In this document: one piece after another, positions 23,847 to 35,168 of the stretch
Position numbering within the stretch: the first letter of the stretch is position 1
How the letters are laid out: every line of letters starts with the position of its first letter
Assembly: GCA_023374025.1 (NCBI GenBank)
Contig: SIJG01000155.1
Location: 58,776-122,775 of the forward strand
Reading direction: 5' to 3'
DNA from: Heterodera schachtii
Lineage: Eukaryota; Nematoda; Chromadorea; Rhabditida; Heteroderidae
Length of the DNA: 64,000 bases
Notes under the pieces: model-generated
What the model was told of the DNA's origin: nothing
Databases searched by the model: none
Seen by the model: the letters and a program-made list of their open reading frames with translations, nothing else
Made by a program: the position numbers and the translations under genes

Positions 23847-24815
23847 GAGAAAAGAGAGGATCGTTGTTTTTTTTGAAAGTTTATTGGAGACTGTCGTGAC
23901 CTTTATTTAGATGGTATTCATTATTTTTTATCTTGTGGTAATCTAATCATTTTTTTAAATTAGTGATTATTAGTAAAGCCTTAAATTATTGTATTTGTAG
24001 AATGTAAATATTTTAAAAAATAATAATTTTGTTATAAGCCACGCGGAAAATAAGATTTTCATTTTCCCCAATTTGATCAACTAGCGAATTTTCATTTTGA
24101 TTATATTGTTGAATTTTTTTTTGATGTTCATCACTTTCAATGTTTGGTCGGATTTTGACGGAAATATTTCCAGTATATTTTCGATAACTAGGAGCTTTGA
24201 TTTAAAAAATCAACTAAGATGGAGACGGATCGGAGGGCCTGCTGGGCAACAGATGGAAGGCATGACAACTTTATAGTGATCCGTTTCTAAAATATTCATT
24301 TTAAAGAGAGGTTATTATAAATGTGTTAATTAAGATAATTTGAAGGAAAAGCTCAGTTATCAAGGCAGATAAAAACGAGAGTTCATATTTATGAATGACT
24401 AAAATTTAAAATAATTTAAATTTATTTAAAAAGACATACAAATTAAATAAACAATTTCAACAGAGTTTACTTCTTGTGCCTATTTTAAAGAATTCATTCA
24501 CGCAATTGGAAATTGCTCGCTTGCTGAAATTTTCAAAATTTGGGTTTGAAATTATTTCTTGGCCTCCCTTTTTGAATTTTTGGGTGAACTTTTGTGCATT
24601 TTTGGTCTTTTGATTAATTGTGATTCGAAAATCTCGGCCGTTTTCATGACGATGTTCAGTTGGAACTAGGGTTGGTCGGGACCGGGAATTTTGACAAAAA
24701 CCGGGACCGGAAATTTTCGGGTTGAAAACCCGGGACTTTTTGGCTGGAAAAACCGGGAAAAAACCCGGGAATTTCCCGGTCCCGGTCAAAATTTGTCAAA
24801 ACCGGGACTGGGTAC
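23847..24815. other. Intergenic, with inverted-repeat insertion next to P450 exon
   Basis: Mostly AT-rich and duplicated at 36020-36765. At about 24667-24820 a GC-rich, self-complementary stretch of CCGGGA and CGGGACC motifs (a 150-bp fold-back element) lies immediately before the P450 exon. A minus-strand open frame at 24457-24700 (RDFRITINQKTKNAQKFTQK) is possible coding sequence. It is shortened in the third block, so I do not trust it. Confidence 0.4.
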
Positions 24816-25150
24816 TCAGTTGGCTTGACATTGATCCTCTTCCGGCCTCAGCCCATTATTACGCATTTGGCGGCGGTCCTCGCATTTGCATTGGCATGCG
24901 ATTTGCACTTTTGGAGGAGAAAATGGCACTTGTGCGACTGTTGCGGCGCTATTCACTGGCCAAAACTGAGCAAACGGAGGTGACGAAAAGGGCAAATTTA
25001 AAATTTAATTATAATTAAAAATATTTAATAATTTTTTGTTATTTTTAGAAATTGCTAAAGGTCAATTCGCAAGTTGTGCTTAATCCTGGCGCAGTGATGG
25101 TACATTTGAATTTAAGAGAAGAGAATTTTGAAGAAAATCAATTTGACTGA
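24816..25150 (+). pseudogene. Cytochrome P450 C-terminal exons, copy 2
   Basis: The first exon, to 24979, encodes [20 protein letters not shown]. It contains the haem-binding signature F-x-x-G-x-R-x-C-x-G, with the Cys as axial ligand, followed by [19 protein letters not shown]. It joins in phase 0 to 25049-25150, a C-terminal exon reading KLLKVNSQVVLNPGAVMVHL up to a stop. The family is microsomal P450, probably nematode CYP3/CYP13-like. No I-helix, K-helix or membrane anchor is found upstream, and the exon is abutted by a fold-back insertion, so only a tail of the gene remains in the block. Confidence 0.75.
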
Positions 25151-27902
25151 ATTTAAGGAAAATTTGTAATAAATTTATTAAAATATTTCACACAAAATGT
25201 TTTTATGTAAAAGATATTTATAAAAATAACTCAGTGAATCCTTTACATTTTGATACTTTTCCGACAATAATCGTAATAAATAATAATCGTAAGTGATGTA
25301 AAGCAACCAACTAAATTTTGCTTCATTAGTATCATTTGATAGCTCAAATTTTCTCTGTTAATTTTCAAGATTTGAAAAAGAAAAATCGTGAAATTATATG
25401 GTATTTTTATATTTGTTGTCAAGCTGTTCCTTAATTTTTCATTTTAAAATTTCAGTTTTTTTCAAGCTGATCTTTTAGTCACAAAAAAATAAATAATTCA
25501 AACGCACCAAAAAATGAAATTTTAAATAAATTAATGCAAAAAAATACATTCAAAAATGCTTATCTACTATATCCTAGAAGCTTCAAACAACCAAAGGAAA
25601 AGATATCCCGAAAATGGCGTGAAGTCGGTCGATAAAATTTCAGAAAAAATACCTAAGGGCTGGCAAATTTCTATGAAAAAATCATTATATGGGCACAAAA
25701 CACTCGTGGTGTTATTGATAAACAAAAAAGAATATTGTAATATATTTCAAAAATGGATAAACTTAAAAAAATGTTAGTGATTTGGCGCTCAAGCCGACTC
25801 CAACCGAATGCGACCCCTGCGGCCATATCAGATGCATTCCTGCAGAGTGTGACTTAAGCGACATGCGCCGAAAATCCACTCATGGCCAAAGTCCAGCCCA
25901 CCGCCTCAAATCGGACGCGAGACGGCACGCAGACACCACGGAGACAGCGCACGTTACTTCCGTAACGCATGTCATCAAACCGTGAACACGGGGGGAAACG
26001 GCGCCGGCGAGCAAATCGCACTGTTAGAGTAGCGATGTTCCTTTTATAGAAAGTTTGAATATCAATGTTTGATTATTTGATGGGATGTGAATTCGGCAAG
26101 GGAAGGCAGAGAAAGGGGTGCACTACATCGCTCACTCTCGTTTCTTTACCAACAAATTGGTGTACTATTTCTCGATTTTTGAGTCCAACCAAAACTCGGA
26201 CTTTTCATCCGTTTCTTAGTACACGTCTTTTGGATTAACACAAGGAGTATAGGTCATAGGCCTACCATCCAAAAGGCAATTCGGTAGAGAATTAGGTCAA
26301 TTTTCCAGAAAAATTTGCCTAACCCCTTAGGGATTTTTTCGAAAATTTCCCAGATTTCAAGCCCCAGATCACCATGAAGGAGTGATCTGTTGGTGTAAAA
26401 GACCTTTTTGATCTGTGCCAAAAGTTAGCCTGGCAGAAACTTTTCCAGAATTTTTTCTTTGCATAAAATGTTTTTTCATCGAGTAAAACCTTGTTTCCAT
26501 ACTTTTGTTAAGCCAAAAGTGGGGTCACTTTGGTTACGCACCCGTAACTTTTTGATGGATTGAGTGATCGGGATGTCAATTGACCTTTTAACTAAAGTAA
26601 TATTTTAGGGCTTTATTTTGGCATACAAAATTTTTTCGTTCAAGCACTCATCTTTTGAAAACTCGGTTTGAAAAATTTTTAAAATTTATTTCCATACTTT
26701 TGTCAGTGACTGTATGTGTATCATTCATTTATTTATTTTTGCTTTTTTTTTTTTGAATTTTTCGTGGTCTAAATGGGGTTCCCTTCTTTTGATAAATTTA
26801 AGCAGAGTGGCCAAGTGTGTTTATTTCTAAGATTTGTGCTTATTTCAGCATTACGTGTTTATTTTTGGATTTGAAAAAAATACATTTTTATTTCACTTTC
26901 TTGAGTGTAAAATGCCCCAAAATTTCAGTGAAAATCTGTTAAAAAATGGTCAAAATTTCTATTTTTCCTCCGGCGGCGCCTTTCGGCACCGTCGGGCCCC
27001 CAAAACTTATTTATTTCATAGAAAATTGTCTCAAAATCTCAAAAATTGGTCATTTTTTTGGTGAAAATCTGTTAAGAAATTGCATTGAAATTTAAAAAAA
27101 TTTTCCCGACTCCGCCTACCGCCGCCGCCGGACCCCCCTCCCCCCCGGTTCCCAAGAAGTTTTGGAAAAAACGCGCCGCAAAAAAAACATTTTTATTGTT
27201 TTTTAAATTTTGATTATTTTCCAAATCTGATTTTTGACCCCAAATGAAGATTTTTGTCGGACAAATGCTGATTTTGAAAATTTTCAGTTGAAGACCTTGT
27301 TTTAACGCGAATAAAATTTGTTTTAATTTTTTTCATGTTTTTATTGCGTTTCCTTCACGCTACTATTAATTTTAGAAAAATCTTCTTTTTGGGGTCCGAA
27401 TCTTAGTTTTTGAGCCATTTTGTCTTATTAAAAAAAAAAAACTTGGCCACTCTGAATTTAAGGCATTTTGTGCTTTTAAATTGTTTTTGTTTTATTTGAC
27501 TATATACACACATTACGCCAAATTTTCAAAATCATTATATATGTATTTCTTAAAGTTCTTTTGAAGTATTCGATGCTTTTCGACCTTGCAAACCACGCAT
27601 ATGAGATCCATTCAAGCTAATTTTATCACGAACTCGAAAACAAACAAAAAACATGAAAATTCAAACAAAAAAACATCGAAATTGTAGGTTACGAAAAATT
27701 TTTTTCGTACAACAACATTTTTTTAAATTTCAAGTTTTAGATTCGGAATTGGCTTCGATGGATGTGTCATATTCTTGACCAGCCACTCTGAAATGACCCA
27801 GAAATTCTTCATTTTCGAGGCCTCCACCCCAACGAACTTAGCTGTCATTTACATAAAATTTAAAAAAAAATTAATTAAGATTCATCTAAATCCGCAATCA
27901 TT
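25151..27902. other. Duplicated intergenic segment upstream of copy D
   Basis: This segment is homologous to 13200-15938. It contains the second GC-rich island (about 25785-26035), the dispersed repeat at about 26230-26720, the complete hAT-like element at 26803-27454, and the shared finger-gene upstream flank from about 27463. No gene is recognised. Confidence 0.55.
26803..27454 (+). mobile_element. hAT-like MITE, complete, 652 bp
   Basis: The terminal inverted repeats CAGAGTGGCCAAGT and ACTTGGCCACTCTG are perfect over 14 bases. They are flanked by a perfect 8-bp target duplication AATTTAAG (26795-26802 and 27455-27462). The unoccupied site exists in the copy A flank at 490-497. There is no transposase frame. 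The 8-bp duplication and CAGAG-type ends fit the hAT superfamily. The interior contains GC-rich modules. Confidence 0.9.
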
Positions 27903-30882
27903 ATGAATGTCAGCAAGAACAAAAAATCTTTGAAGAATGGCGGTCGTCACGATGCCATGGCAAATGCCAACAACAAAAAAGGTAGAAAAATTGAATATCC
28001 AGGAGAGACGGGAAATATAACCACCGAAGTTTTTGAATTTTGGGTTAATGCTCACAAAATGAACTTCTTTTTTTCCAGAATTTTAACCTCCTAACCCGAT
28101 TTTGAGATTCGTTTTCGCACACTTTGTCCCTTATTTACGTGTTTTATGAATATGAGTGTCTAACCTCTCGCTGTCTCCACTCCTACATAAATACAAATAC
28201 AAAAAATGAATCGATACAAAACAAATTTGCGAAACGAAACGAATGTCGAATTCTGTTTTTTTTTTGTTTGCCCACCAAATTTAGCCATGCTCCGTGGTAC
28301 GCCTCCCAAATTTTTGTACAATCGCTATTTCTGTTCAACATTTGTGCGCCAATTGGGTTCGGATGCCGAGTTGGAGCAGTACAGAAGGGCCAACACACTG
28401 CACCAACATGGGTTGAAAGATGGCCGAATTTACTTCGACTGTTCAAGGAAGGGATGTCCGTACAAAATGACAGCCATCAAAAATGGTCGGTTGTTTTTCG
28501 GTTTTCTTTTTTTTTCTGAGGGTCCCACCAATGGGAACCGGACAAAAGCACGCCGGTCGAACATGCCGCTAGAAATTTAAAAAAAATTTTCAAACAGAAT
28601 TTTTTTAAGAAAAAATTTAAAAAAAAATTTTTTATAAGAAAATTAAAGAAAAGAAATTTTTGAAAAATTTTCAGCGATTTATTTGGAATTTTATGATTTA
28701 TGCTATTCTTTTAACAGAACGCCAAGAATGGGCTGTGTACGACAAAAATGCGCACAATCACAAAATTGTTCCGTTCCGACCATACAATTCCAAAAGACGC
28801 GAACAGAAGGAAAAGGCAAGCGGAAGCCTTCCCGTAAATTTAAATGAAAAATTTATTCATTTAAATTTTTAAAAAAATGGGAAATTTCAATTTTCAGGGC
28901 AAATTATCGGCCGAAACTCGCCAAAATGCCGCAGAAATTGACACAACTTGCCGTTTCCGTTTAACATTTGTGCGCCAACTTGGTTCGGATGCCGAGTTGG
29001 AGCAGTACAGAAGGGCCAACGCACTGCACAAACAGCGGTTGAAAGATGGCCGAATTTACTTATACTGTTCAAGGAAGGGATGTCCGTACAAAATGACGGC
29101 CATCAAAAATGGTCGGTTGTTCTGGGGACCGAAACGAAGGCCAAAATTTTCGGGGACGGGACAAAATATCGCCGCCAAAATATCGCCGCAGAAATTTTTA
29201 AAATTCTTTTTTTCAAACCTAGAAATTTTTCATAAAAAAATTCGTAGGAAATTTCTTAGTAAGAAAACTTCAAGAAAAAAAAATTTTTTTGAATAAGTTT
29301 TTCTCGCAAAATTTTCCAAAAAAAAATTCAATGTTTTTTCTTGAAAATTTCTAAGTTTGAAAATTTTTCTGTTTGGATTTTTATTTTCTGAAATTTTGAC
29401 ACTTTTATCTAAGGTTAGAATTTTTGTCCTTTTTGTAGTCTCAGAAAATTCACAAATTTTTTTAGCATTTCTTAATTTTCTCACTGAAAAAAATTATTTA
29501 TCCCATTTATGTTATTCTCTTAACAGAACGCCAAGAATGGGCTGTGTACGACAAAAATGCGCACAATCACAACAAAATTGTCCCACCAATACCATACAAT
29601 TTCAAAAGACGCGAACAGACGAAAAAAGTAAGCAAAGGCCTTTCTGTAAATTTAAATTTTTAAAAATTGGAAATTTCAATTTTCAGGGCAAATTATCGGC
29701 CGTAACACGCCAAAATGCCGCAAAAATTGACACAATGCCAACAACGAGTTGTTGTTCCTCTGCTTCCGCTGCATGTGGCGCCAAAATTCAAAATTATGCT
29801 GAACAGACGCCGTCTCCCCCGGCAAAATTGTTCGAATTGGCACAGTGTGAGAAAGAAATGAGGCAAATTGCCACCAAATGGAATTTGCTCTTCAACGAAA
29901 AACGGTAATTAACAAAAAATTGAATTCTTTTGCGGGTAATTTTCTAGCCTTCTGTCCTCTTCTTTTACCACACACTTTCGCTGTCTCTCTCTCTCTCTCT
30001 CTCCATTTTGTGGAGGGCAACATCTCCATACATTAAAAAAGGGGGGGGGGGGGGTCAACCAAAATTTTTTTGTAATTTTAATGTTATTTGTAAGCAGATT
30101 TTGTCTAAAAAATGACCAAATTTTGAGATTTTTGGCTAATTTTTAAGGAAAAAATAAGACTTTCTCTATTAACTTGAGGGTAGTCAAATTTCTCACGTCG
30201 ATTCTAACTGTCTGTCCTCTTCTTTTCCCCCACTCTCTCGCTGTCTCTCTTTTACTCCCTTAATTTGCCCCCTCCTCCTCATTAATTTGACAGTATCGGA
30301 TTTCCTACCGTATTTAGTGGTTCTTATTTGTTTATGCCACCGCGGGACATCAAGGCGTTCAAGGACGGCGTTCTGTTGTCGCTCACTGACCGTGGCGATC
30401 ACATCCGTGTGAGTTTAGGCGCATATTAGCAGCCAGGAGAAAAAAAAATTAAAATTTATTCGCGAAATTGGGCACAAAATGGCAAAAAAATCGGATACAA
30501 AATTAATTTTTTTTTTTTTTAACGGTCAAAAAGCGAAGTTTTCCAGATTTTTTCCGACTTTTAGCACAAATTAACCATTAAAAATAAATAAATTCAACCA
30601 ACTATTCTCATAAAAATTTAAACCCTACCGATTAGTGCCGCAATGGGAAATTTTTAACAAATTTTAAAATTTAAATAATTTTGCAATTTTTCATTATAAA
30701 TTGAGTGGGAAGGCATCGTTTTTAAAAATGAATTTTCCCCATTTTTCACACAGATGGATGAGTTCCATGCGTTCCGTTCTCAGGTGGACAAAATTCAGCG
30801 CTGGCCAAAAGAGCGTGGACAGGCGACGATCATGCGTATGGCCAGTGATCAGTGTGCCCGAATGTTTGCCAATTCTTCCTGA
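27903..30882 (+). CDS. Tandem WRKY/GCM1-FLYWCH-like zinc-finger protein, copy D
   Basis: Eight exons: 27903-27981, 28285-28485, 28718-28833, 28898-29111, 29527-29645, 29687-29904, 30318-30408 and 30754-30882. They give an intact frame of 388 residues. Predicted zinc ligands are Cys79, Cys84, His106 and His108 for finger 1, and Cys189, Cys194, His216 and His218 for finger 2. Each finger is followed by a basic stretch (KRREQKEK in the first). Exons 2-3 and 4-5 are internal duplicates. The N-terminus is Asn/Lys/Gly rich (KKSLKNGGRH), and residues after about 260 are Ser/Ala/Pro-rich, then the conserved C-terminal module. The start is the only ATG before exon 2 that keeps the phase-1 junction. 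It is probably a DNA-binding nuclear protein by superfamily. A transposon origin is an alternative, but no transposase is attached. Confidence 0.75.
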
Positions 30883-31436
30883 TCATGACATGGATTATTA
30901 TTGCTGATGATTGATTTAATGGGGAAATTTTGATCAAAATTCACAATTTTTTTTGTTGCTTCTTTTATTGTTTTATTTTATGATTTATTTTCCCTTTCGC
31001 ATGTTCCTTCGCTTTTCTTGTTGATAAACATTCTTTTTGCTATTTTAATTCAACCACTATTTTTAGTTTACAAAGCCAATTTGGATAAAATTAAAATAAA
31101 TTTTCATTTAAATTTATGATAATGTTCCATAAATATATTTAAAACAATTGTAACTCAATAGTTCCCGATTCTGGTAATAAAATACGATGTTCAAAAAAAA
31201 ATTAAAAGAATTTGGGTTTGAATTTGAGTAATTGTATTTTTTTAAATTTTGTTGAATTAATAATTAAAATGAATGGCTACTTGTGCTCTGGCTTTTTGTG
31301 TCTATGCGTAGATAGAGTAAAATTCCAAACAATTTTCCCAGTGAGCCGCACAAAATTCCACTGCAAATTTTGGCTTTTTGGTATCATTTTAAAATTTTTT
31401 GCCTAATTAAAAAATGTTTTTATTCAAAAATTAATT
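30883..31436. other. Intergenic; downstream flank of copy D
   Basis: AT-rich. The first 300 bases resemble the flanks after copies A, B and C. No exon is seen up to the inverted repeat beginning at 31437. Confidence 0.5.
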
Positions 31437-31515
31437 TTGTTGTGACTGAGCCGTAGACCATTTGACCAAATGGTCTACGGCTCAGTCACAACAAAAAGGA
31501 ACTTCAAGTTTTTTT

Positions 31516-31701
31516 GCTCTTCACTGAGCACTCAGTCACAAGGAATACCAGAATATGCCTCACCGCTGATTGGAATATTGGCTCGACTTTTCAGTGCCGA
31601 TGATTTTGCGCACCTACTTCCTCCCCTTTACACACTACTTTGGTGCTTATCGGCACTACATTGCTGCCGTTCTGGCTTTTTTTGCAATGTGAGCCGTGGC
31701 G
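31516..31701. other. Unassigned stretch inside composite element
   Basis: This is more GC-rich than the surroundings, with two overlapping open frames. One reads IPEYASPLIGILARLFSADD; another reads YFLPFTHYFGAYRHYIAAVL and looks membrane-like. Neither has a start, an acceptor or a homologue that I recognise. It may be a captured gene fragment. Confidence 0.3.
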
Positions 31702-31814
31702 GGGCCTTATGGAATTAGGAATAATTAATTCACCGCCAGGAGGAGTCGAACTTGAAGTTTTCAAGTTCGACTCCTCCTGGCGGTGAATTAATTATTCCTA
31801 ATTCCATAAGGCCC
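31702..31814. repeat. Perfect 113-bp palindrome (55-base arms)
   Basis: The arms at 31702-31756 and 31760-31814 are fully complementary around a 3-base centre (GTT). The arm includes AACTTGAA, like the outer repeats. The Gypsy-like coding sequence begins directly after it, so the palindrome marks the truncated 5' edge of the retroelement. Confidence 0.9.
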
Positions 31815-33094
31815 AAGGATGGCCACAAAAGCTGAACGACATTAAATTGTCTCCTTTTCTTCCAAAAAAGGCACAAATATCCGAAATCGAAGGATGCCTC
31901 GCCTACGGTGAACGAATTATAATCCCTTCGACACTCCGGAACAACATCCTCAAATCATTGCATTTCGCGCATCCCGGCATTGTGCGAATGAAAGCCATTG
32001 CCAGGAACCACGTTTACTGGCCCGGAATTGACTCCGAAATCGAAAGAGTGGTGAAGCAATGTGAGGAATGTCACTCAGCAGCCAAAAATCCTACAAAATC
32101 GACCCTTCAACCATGGAAAGCAGCAAGCGGAGTTTTTGAGCGAATTCACATTGATTTCGCCGGCCCGTGTGCTGACGGCCAAACATACCTGGTTTTGGTC
32201 GACGCTTACTCAAAATGGCCTGAAGGAAAGGACTTCCAGCCAACTCACCATTTCAATGCTCAAATCATTCGTGCATCGGCTCGGAATTCCCAAAGAAATT
32301 GTCTCCGACAACGGAAGCCAATTTCGATCCGACGAATTTGCACAATTCTGCAAAGAATTCGACATAAAGCACACCTTCACACCGCCGTTCCACCCAATGT
32401 CGAATGGGGCCGTTGAACGGTTTGTCGACATTTTCAAAAGTCAATGAAAAAGTGCCGTCAAGAGGGCAAAGATTGGCTTCAAAAAGTGCTTTTGGCGTAT
32501 CGCACGACACCAAGCACGGCACTCAACGGCCATTCGCCGGACGAACTTTTCCTTGGCCGCCGCATGCGCACAAAAATCACACTTGTCCACCCGGAAAAAC
32601 AAAAACTCCAGCCATCAAATTTGGAAAATTTTAAACAATTCCAAGGGCAATACACCAAAAAGATGGAAGCCCAATTCAACACCAAACACGGAGCAAAATC
32701 AGTCAATTTCCAAAAAGAGGAACCAATTTATTTTTGGAATTTGAAAAACAATAAAGCCATTTGGCTTCCGGGAAAAATTATAGAGAAATTGGGCACCTCT
32801 CCGACGTATCGCATTTTGGCACCGACGCTTGGCCGAGCCATTCATCGCCATGCCAACCAAATCAGGCGACGTTACCCAATTGAATTGGAGGACAATGATC
32901 AAGTCGTAGAAAATGATCAGACACAGGCACAAAATCCGCCGCAATCGCCGATCGCGCAAAAACCGCAAACGAATCGCCAGCAAACGCCCGCCGCTGAGCC
33001 CGTACATTTGCGCCGATCAGGAAGAGCCAGGCAAGCACCGCAACGACTGGACCTGGATCCGGCAAAGCCAAAATACGGCTTAATCCGATCTTAA
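31815..33094 (+). pseudogene. Ty3/Gypsy integrase remnant (frameshifted)
   Basis: The remnant carries an HHCC zinc-binding domain (HPGIVRMKAIARNH, CEECH) near 31960-32075. The integrase core follows, with D (HIDFAGP, about 32150), D (VSDNGSQF, about 32305) and E (NGAVERF, about 32410), then a C-terminal region with Gln/Pro-rich and basic stretches ending at 33094. The frame changes near 32222 and 32440, so it is not functional. Protease, reverse transcriptase and RNase H are absent; the element is truncated at the 31814 palindrome. In the family the integrase inserts LTR-retrotransposon cDNA. Codon usage is GC-richer than the flanks. Confidence 0.85.
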
Positions 33095-33131
33095 ATCCCA
33101 AATCGAGGGACAATCGACTTAAGGAGGGAGG

Positions 33132-33426
33132 TGTTGGATAAGGATCAAAGATCACTTACACCTCATCACTGTTATTGACTTTTCCTCTCCCCCTTTCTCT
33201 GTCACGCACTATTTCAATTGTCTCTCTCTCTGCCTATCTCTTCCACATTTCTCTGACCCAACGTCTTTATAAGTGTGCCCATTCCCTCACTCATGGCTCT
33301 CCGCTCCATTCATTCGCATTGGACATTTATTTATTAATTTGTTCTCCTTCATCACTGCTCTCCTCCGACATCATCATTTGTGCATTTATTTTTATTTGTG
33401 TTATTAATAAATTGTTGATACAAACA
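33132..33426 (+). mobile_element. Solo 3' LTR of the Gypsy remnant
   Basis: Starts TGTTGGATAAGG directly after a purine tract (AAGGAGGGAGG), as expected for plus-strand priming, and ends in ACAAACA. CT-rich blocks, a TATAAG box near 33267 and AATAAA near 33405 are visible. There is no matching 5' LTR in the window. Because an A-run follows AATAAA by about 15 bases, the end could instead be a polyadenylated transcript end rather than the true LTR border. Confidence 0.6.
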
Positions 33427-33509
33427 AAAAAAAAACTTGAAGTTCCTTTTTGTTGTGACTGAGCCGTAGACCATTTGGTCAAATGGTCTACGGCTCAGTC
33501 ACAACAAAT

Positions 33510-35168
33510 TTTGATTAAAAAATAAAGATTTAAACTTAGTGTTTCTTTGGTATGCCATTACTTCCCTATGTGGGCTCAGTTTTAGCAAATCTGCTGATGT
33601 TTCTAAGAAAAACCAAAATGGCACAAAAATCAGCCTCCCCCTTCAGGCCAGAATGCCCGGAAATCCGTCCTTGCCTGGCAGACCATTGATAGTATTGTAA
33701 ATTTTTTATCTAAAAATTTGCATTTCCTTACAGGCCCGTAACCAGAAAAAAATATGATTTGTGTTTTTTCTGTACCGTTTTTTATTGTAGCAAAATTTGC
33801 CTCAATAACGTAAAAATAATTTAATCAAGCTTTTTGACAAATAGTGAAAGAAATTTTGCGCAAATAAATGAGAAAATAAAAAATAAAAAATTTTTGCCGA
33901 GCTTTTCTTTGAGAGAAGGGAGTCCGTTGATGCCGATTTGGCACTATTTATTGGATTTTTTGTTGCATTCAAATGACCCCCCCCCCCCCACTGCCTTTAA
34001 AGCGAATAAAATTTTCAAAATTTGACCCAAAATCGCCAATTTTTGGAAAAATCTGTTCAAAATCAGCCTAAATATTAATTTTGGTGCGCGTTTTTTCTCA
34101 GAAAATCCAAAATTTTTTTAAAATTTTCTCAATAAAAAATTTCTTTATCCCAATGTTTTAAAAAAGTGTTATTCTCTTAACAGAACGCCATGATAATTTT
34201 TTTTGGAAATATGGACAAAAAAGCTCAAAAATGGCCAAATACGGACTAAAACTGCAGTTTTCTAAAGTCCCAAAAAATGTATGTATTCAATATTTGCTGA
34301 AAAAATTAAAAAAATACATTAAAAACTATCAAAAAATGGATTAACCTTAAAAAATGCCAATTTTTTTTTGTCGTCCGTTCTTAAACTCATCTAGGGAATT
34401 TTGTGATCCATTAGCGAAGCAAGGCCGAATGCGATTTTGAGCTTTGGGCATTTCGGAAGCGATCAAAATACTTCCAAAATTTCCCAAATTCTATAAAAAT
34501 TCTCATTAAAAAAAAGAAAAGTTAGCAAAAAATAGACAAAATATTGATTAAAAAGCCAAAATTTACGAAAACTCTAATTTTTTGGTATTTTTGGGGGCTG
34601 TGTTTTTTAAATTTTCTATGACGACGATCCTTGGAGTGTATTTTTCGATTTTTGCACTTTTCCTGTGAAAAGTTTCATAAAACGGGGTTTTCCGGCTGAG
34701 TTTCTGGAAAATTTAATTAAAATTTTTTTTTGATTTTTTATTATTCATTTGACGCTTTTCCCTTTTTTAATTATTATCATTTTATTTTTCTTTTATTCAC
34801 TATTTGCTTAACAGTTACGTCTTTACTTGGTTTACTTTACGATTGTATTAATAAATTTGTTTACGATTTATTTTTGCTGCTTCTTCCGTTAATCATTTTT
34901 CGTTTTTTATTAATTTTCCGTTTTTTTGCCCTTTCCCGTCTAAATTTATTTAAATATCATTGCTTTTCCTACTGCCATCAATTTTTTATCTGCTGATGTC
35001 AATGTCTGTAATTTGTTTTTCTAAAATTAAAAATTGCGGAAGTGCAGAAGTGCGTAATGACAGCCATCGTTGGCATTTAAAAATTTGCTGCTTTTCATAT
35101 GTATTTTATTATATATAAAAATAAATAAAAGCCATAAAAAAAAAATAAATATTCAAATTTTATTTTAA
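33510..35168. other. Gene-free AT-rich region
   Basis: A TTATTCTCTTAACAGAACGCCA fragment at about 34168-34190 is a relic of the intron 4/exon 5 boundary of the finger gene. It shows that a decayed finger-gene piece once extended here. A run of C lies at about 33978-33989. Otherwise no coding sequence or precise repeat border was found. Confidence 0.4.

Larger units (their letters stand above)
31437..33509. mobile_element. Composite fold-back element enclosing a Gypsy remnant
   Basis: The outer inverted repeats run from 31437-31515 and from about 33429-33507. Each contains a perfect 58-bp palindrome (31437-31494 and 33450-33507; 28-base arms, 2-base centre) with the core CTGAGCCGTAGACCATTTG. 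Next to it, AAGGAACTTCAAG plus a T-run on the left matches an A-run plus CTTGAAGTTCC on the right. A third palindrome lies inside at 31702-31814. No clean target duplication was found, so the boundary may instead be a rearrangement product. Confidence 0.7.

Noticed and set aside
31847..33094. Functional retrotransposon
   Set aside because: Two frame changes, no reverse transcriptase or protease, and only one LTR.
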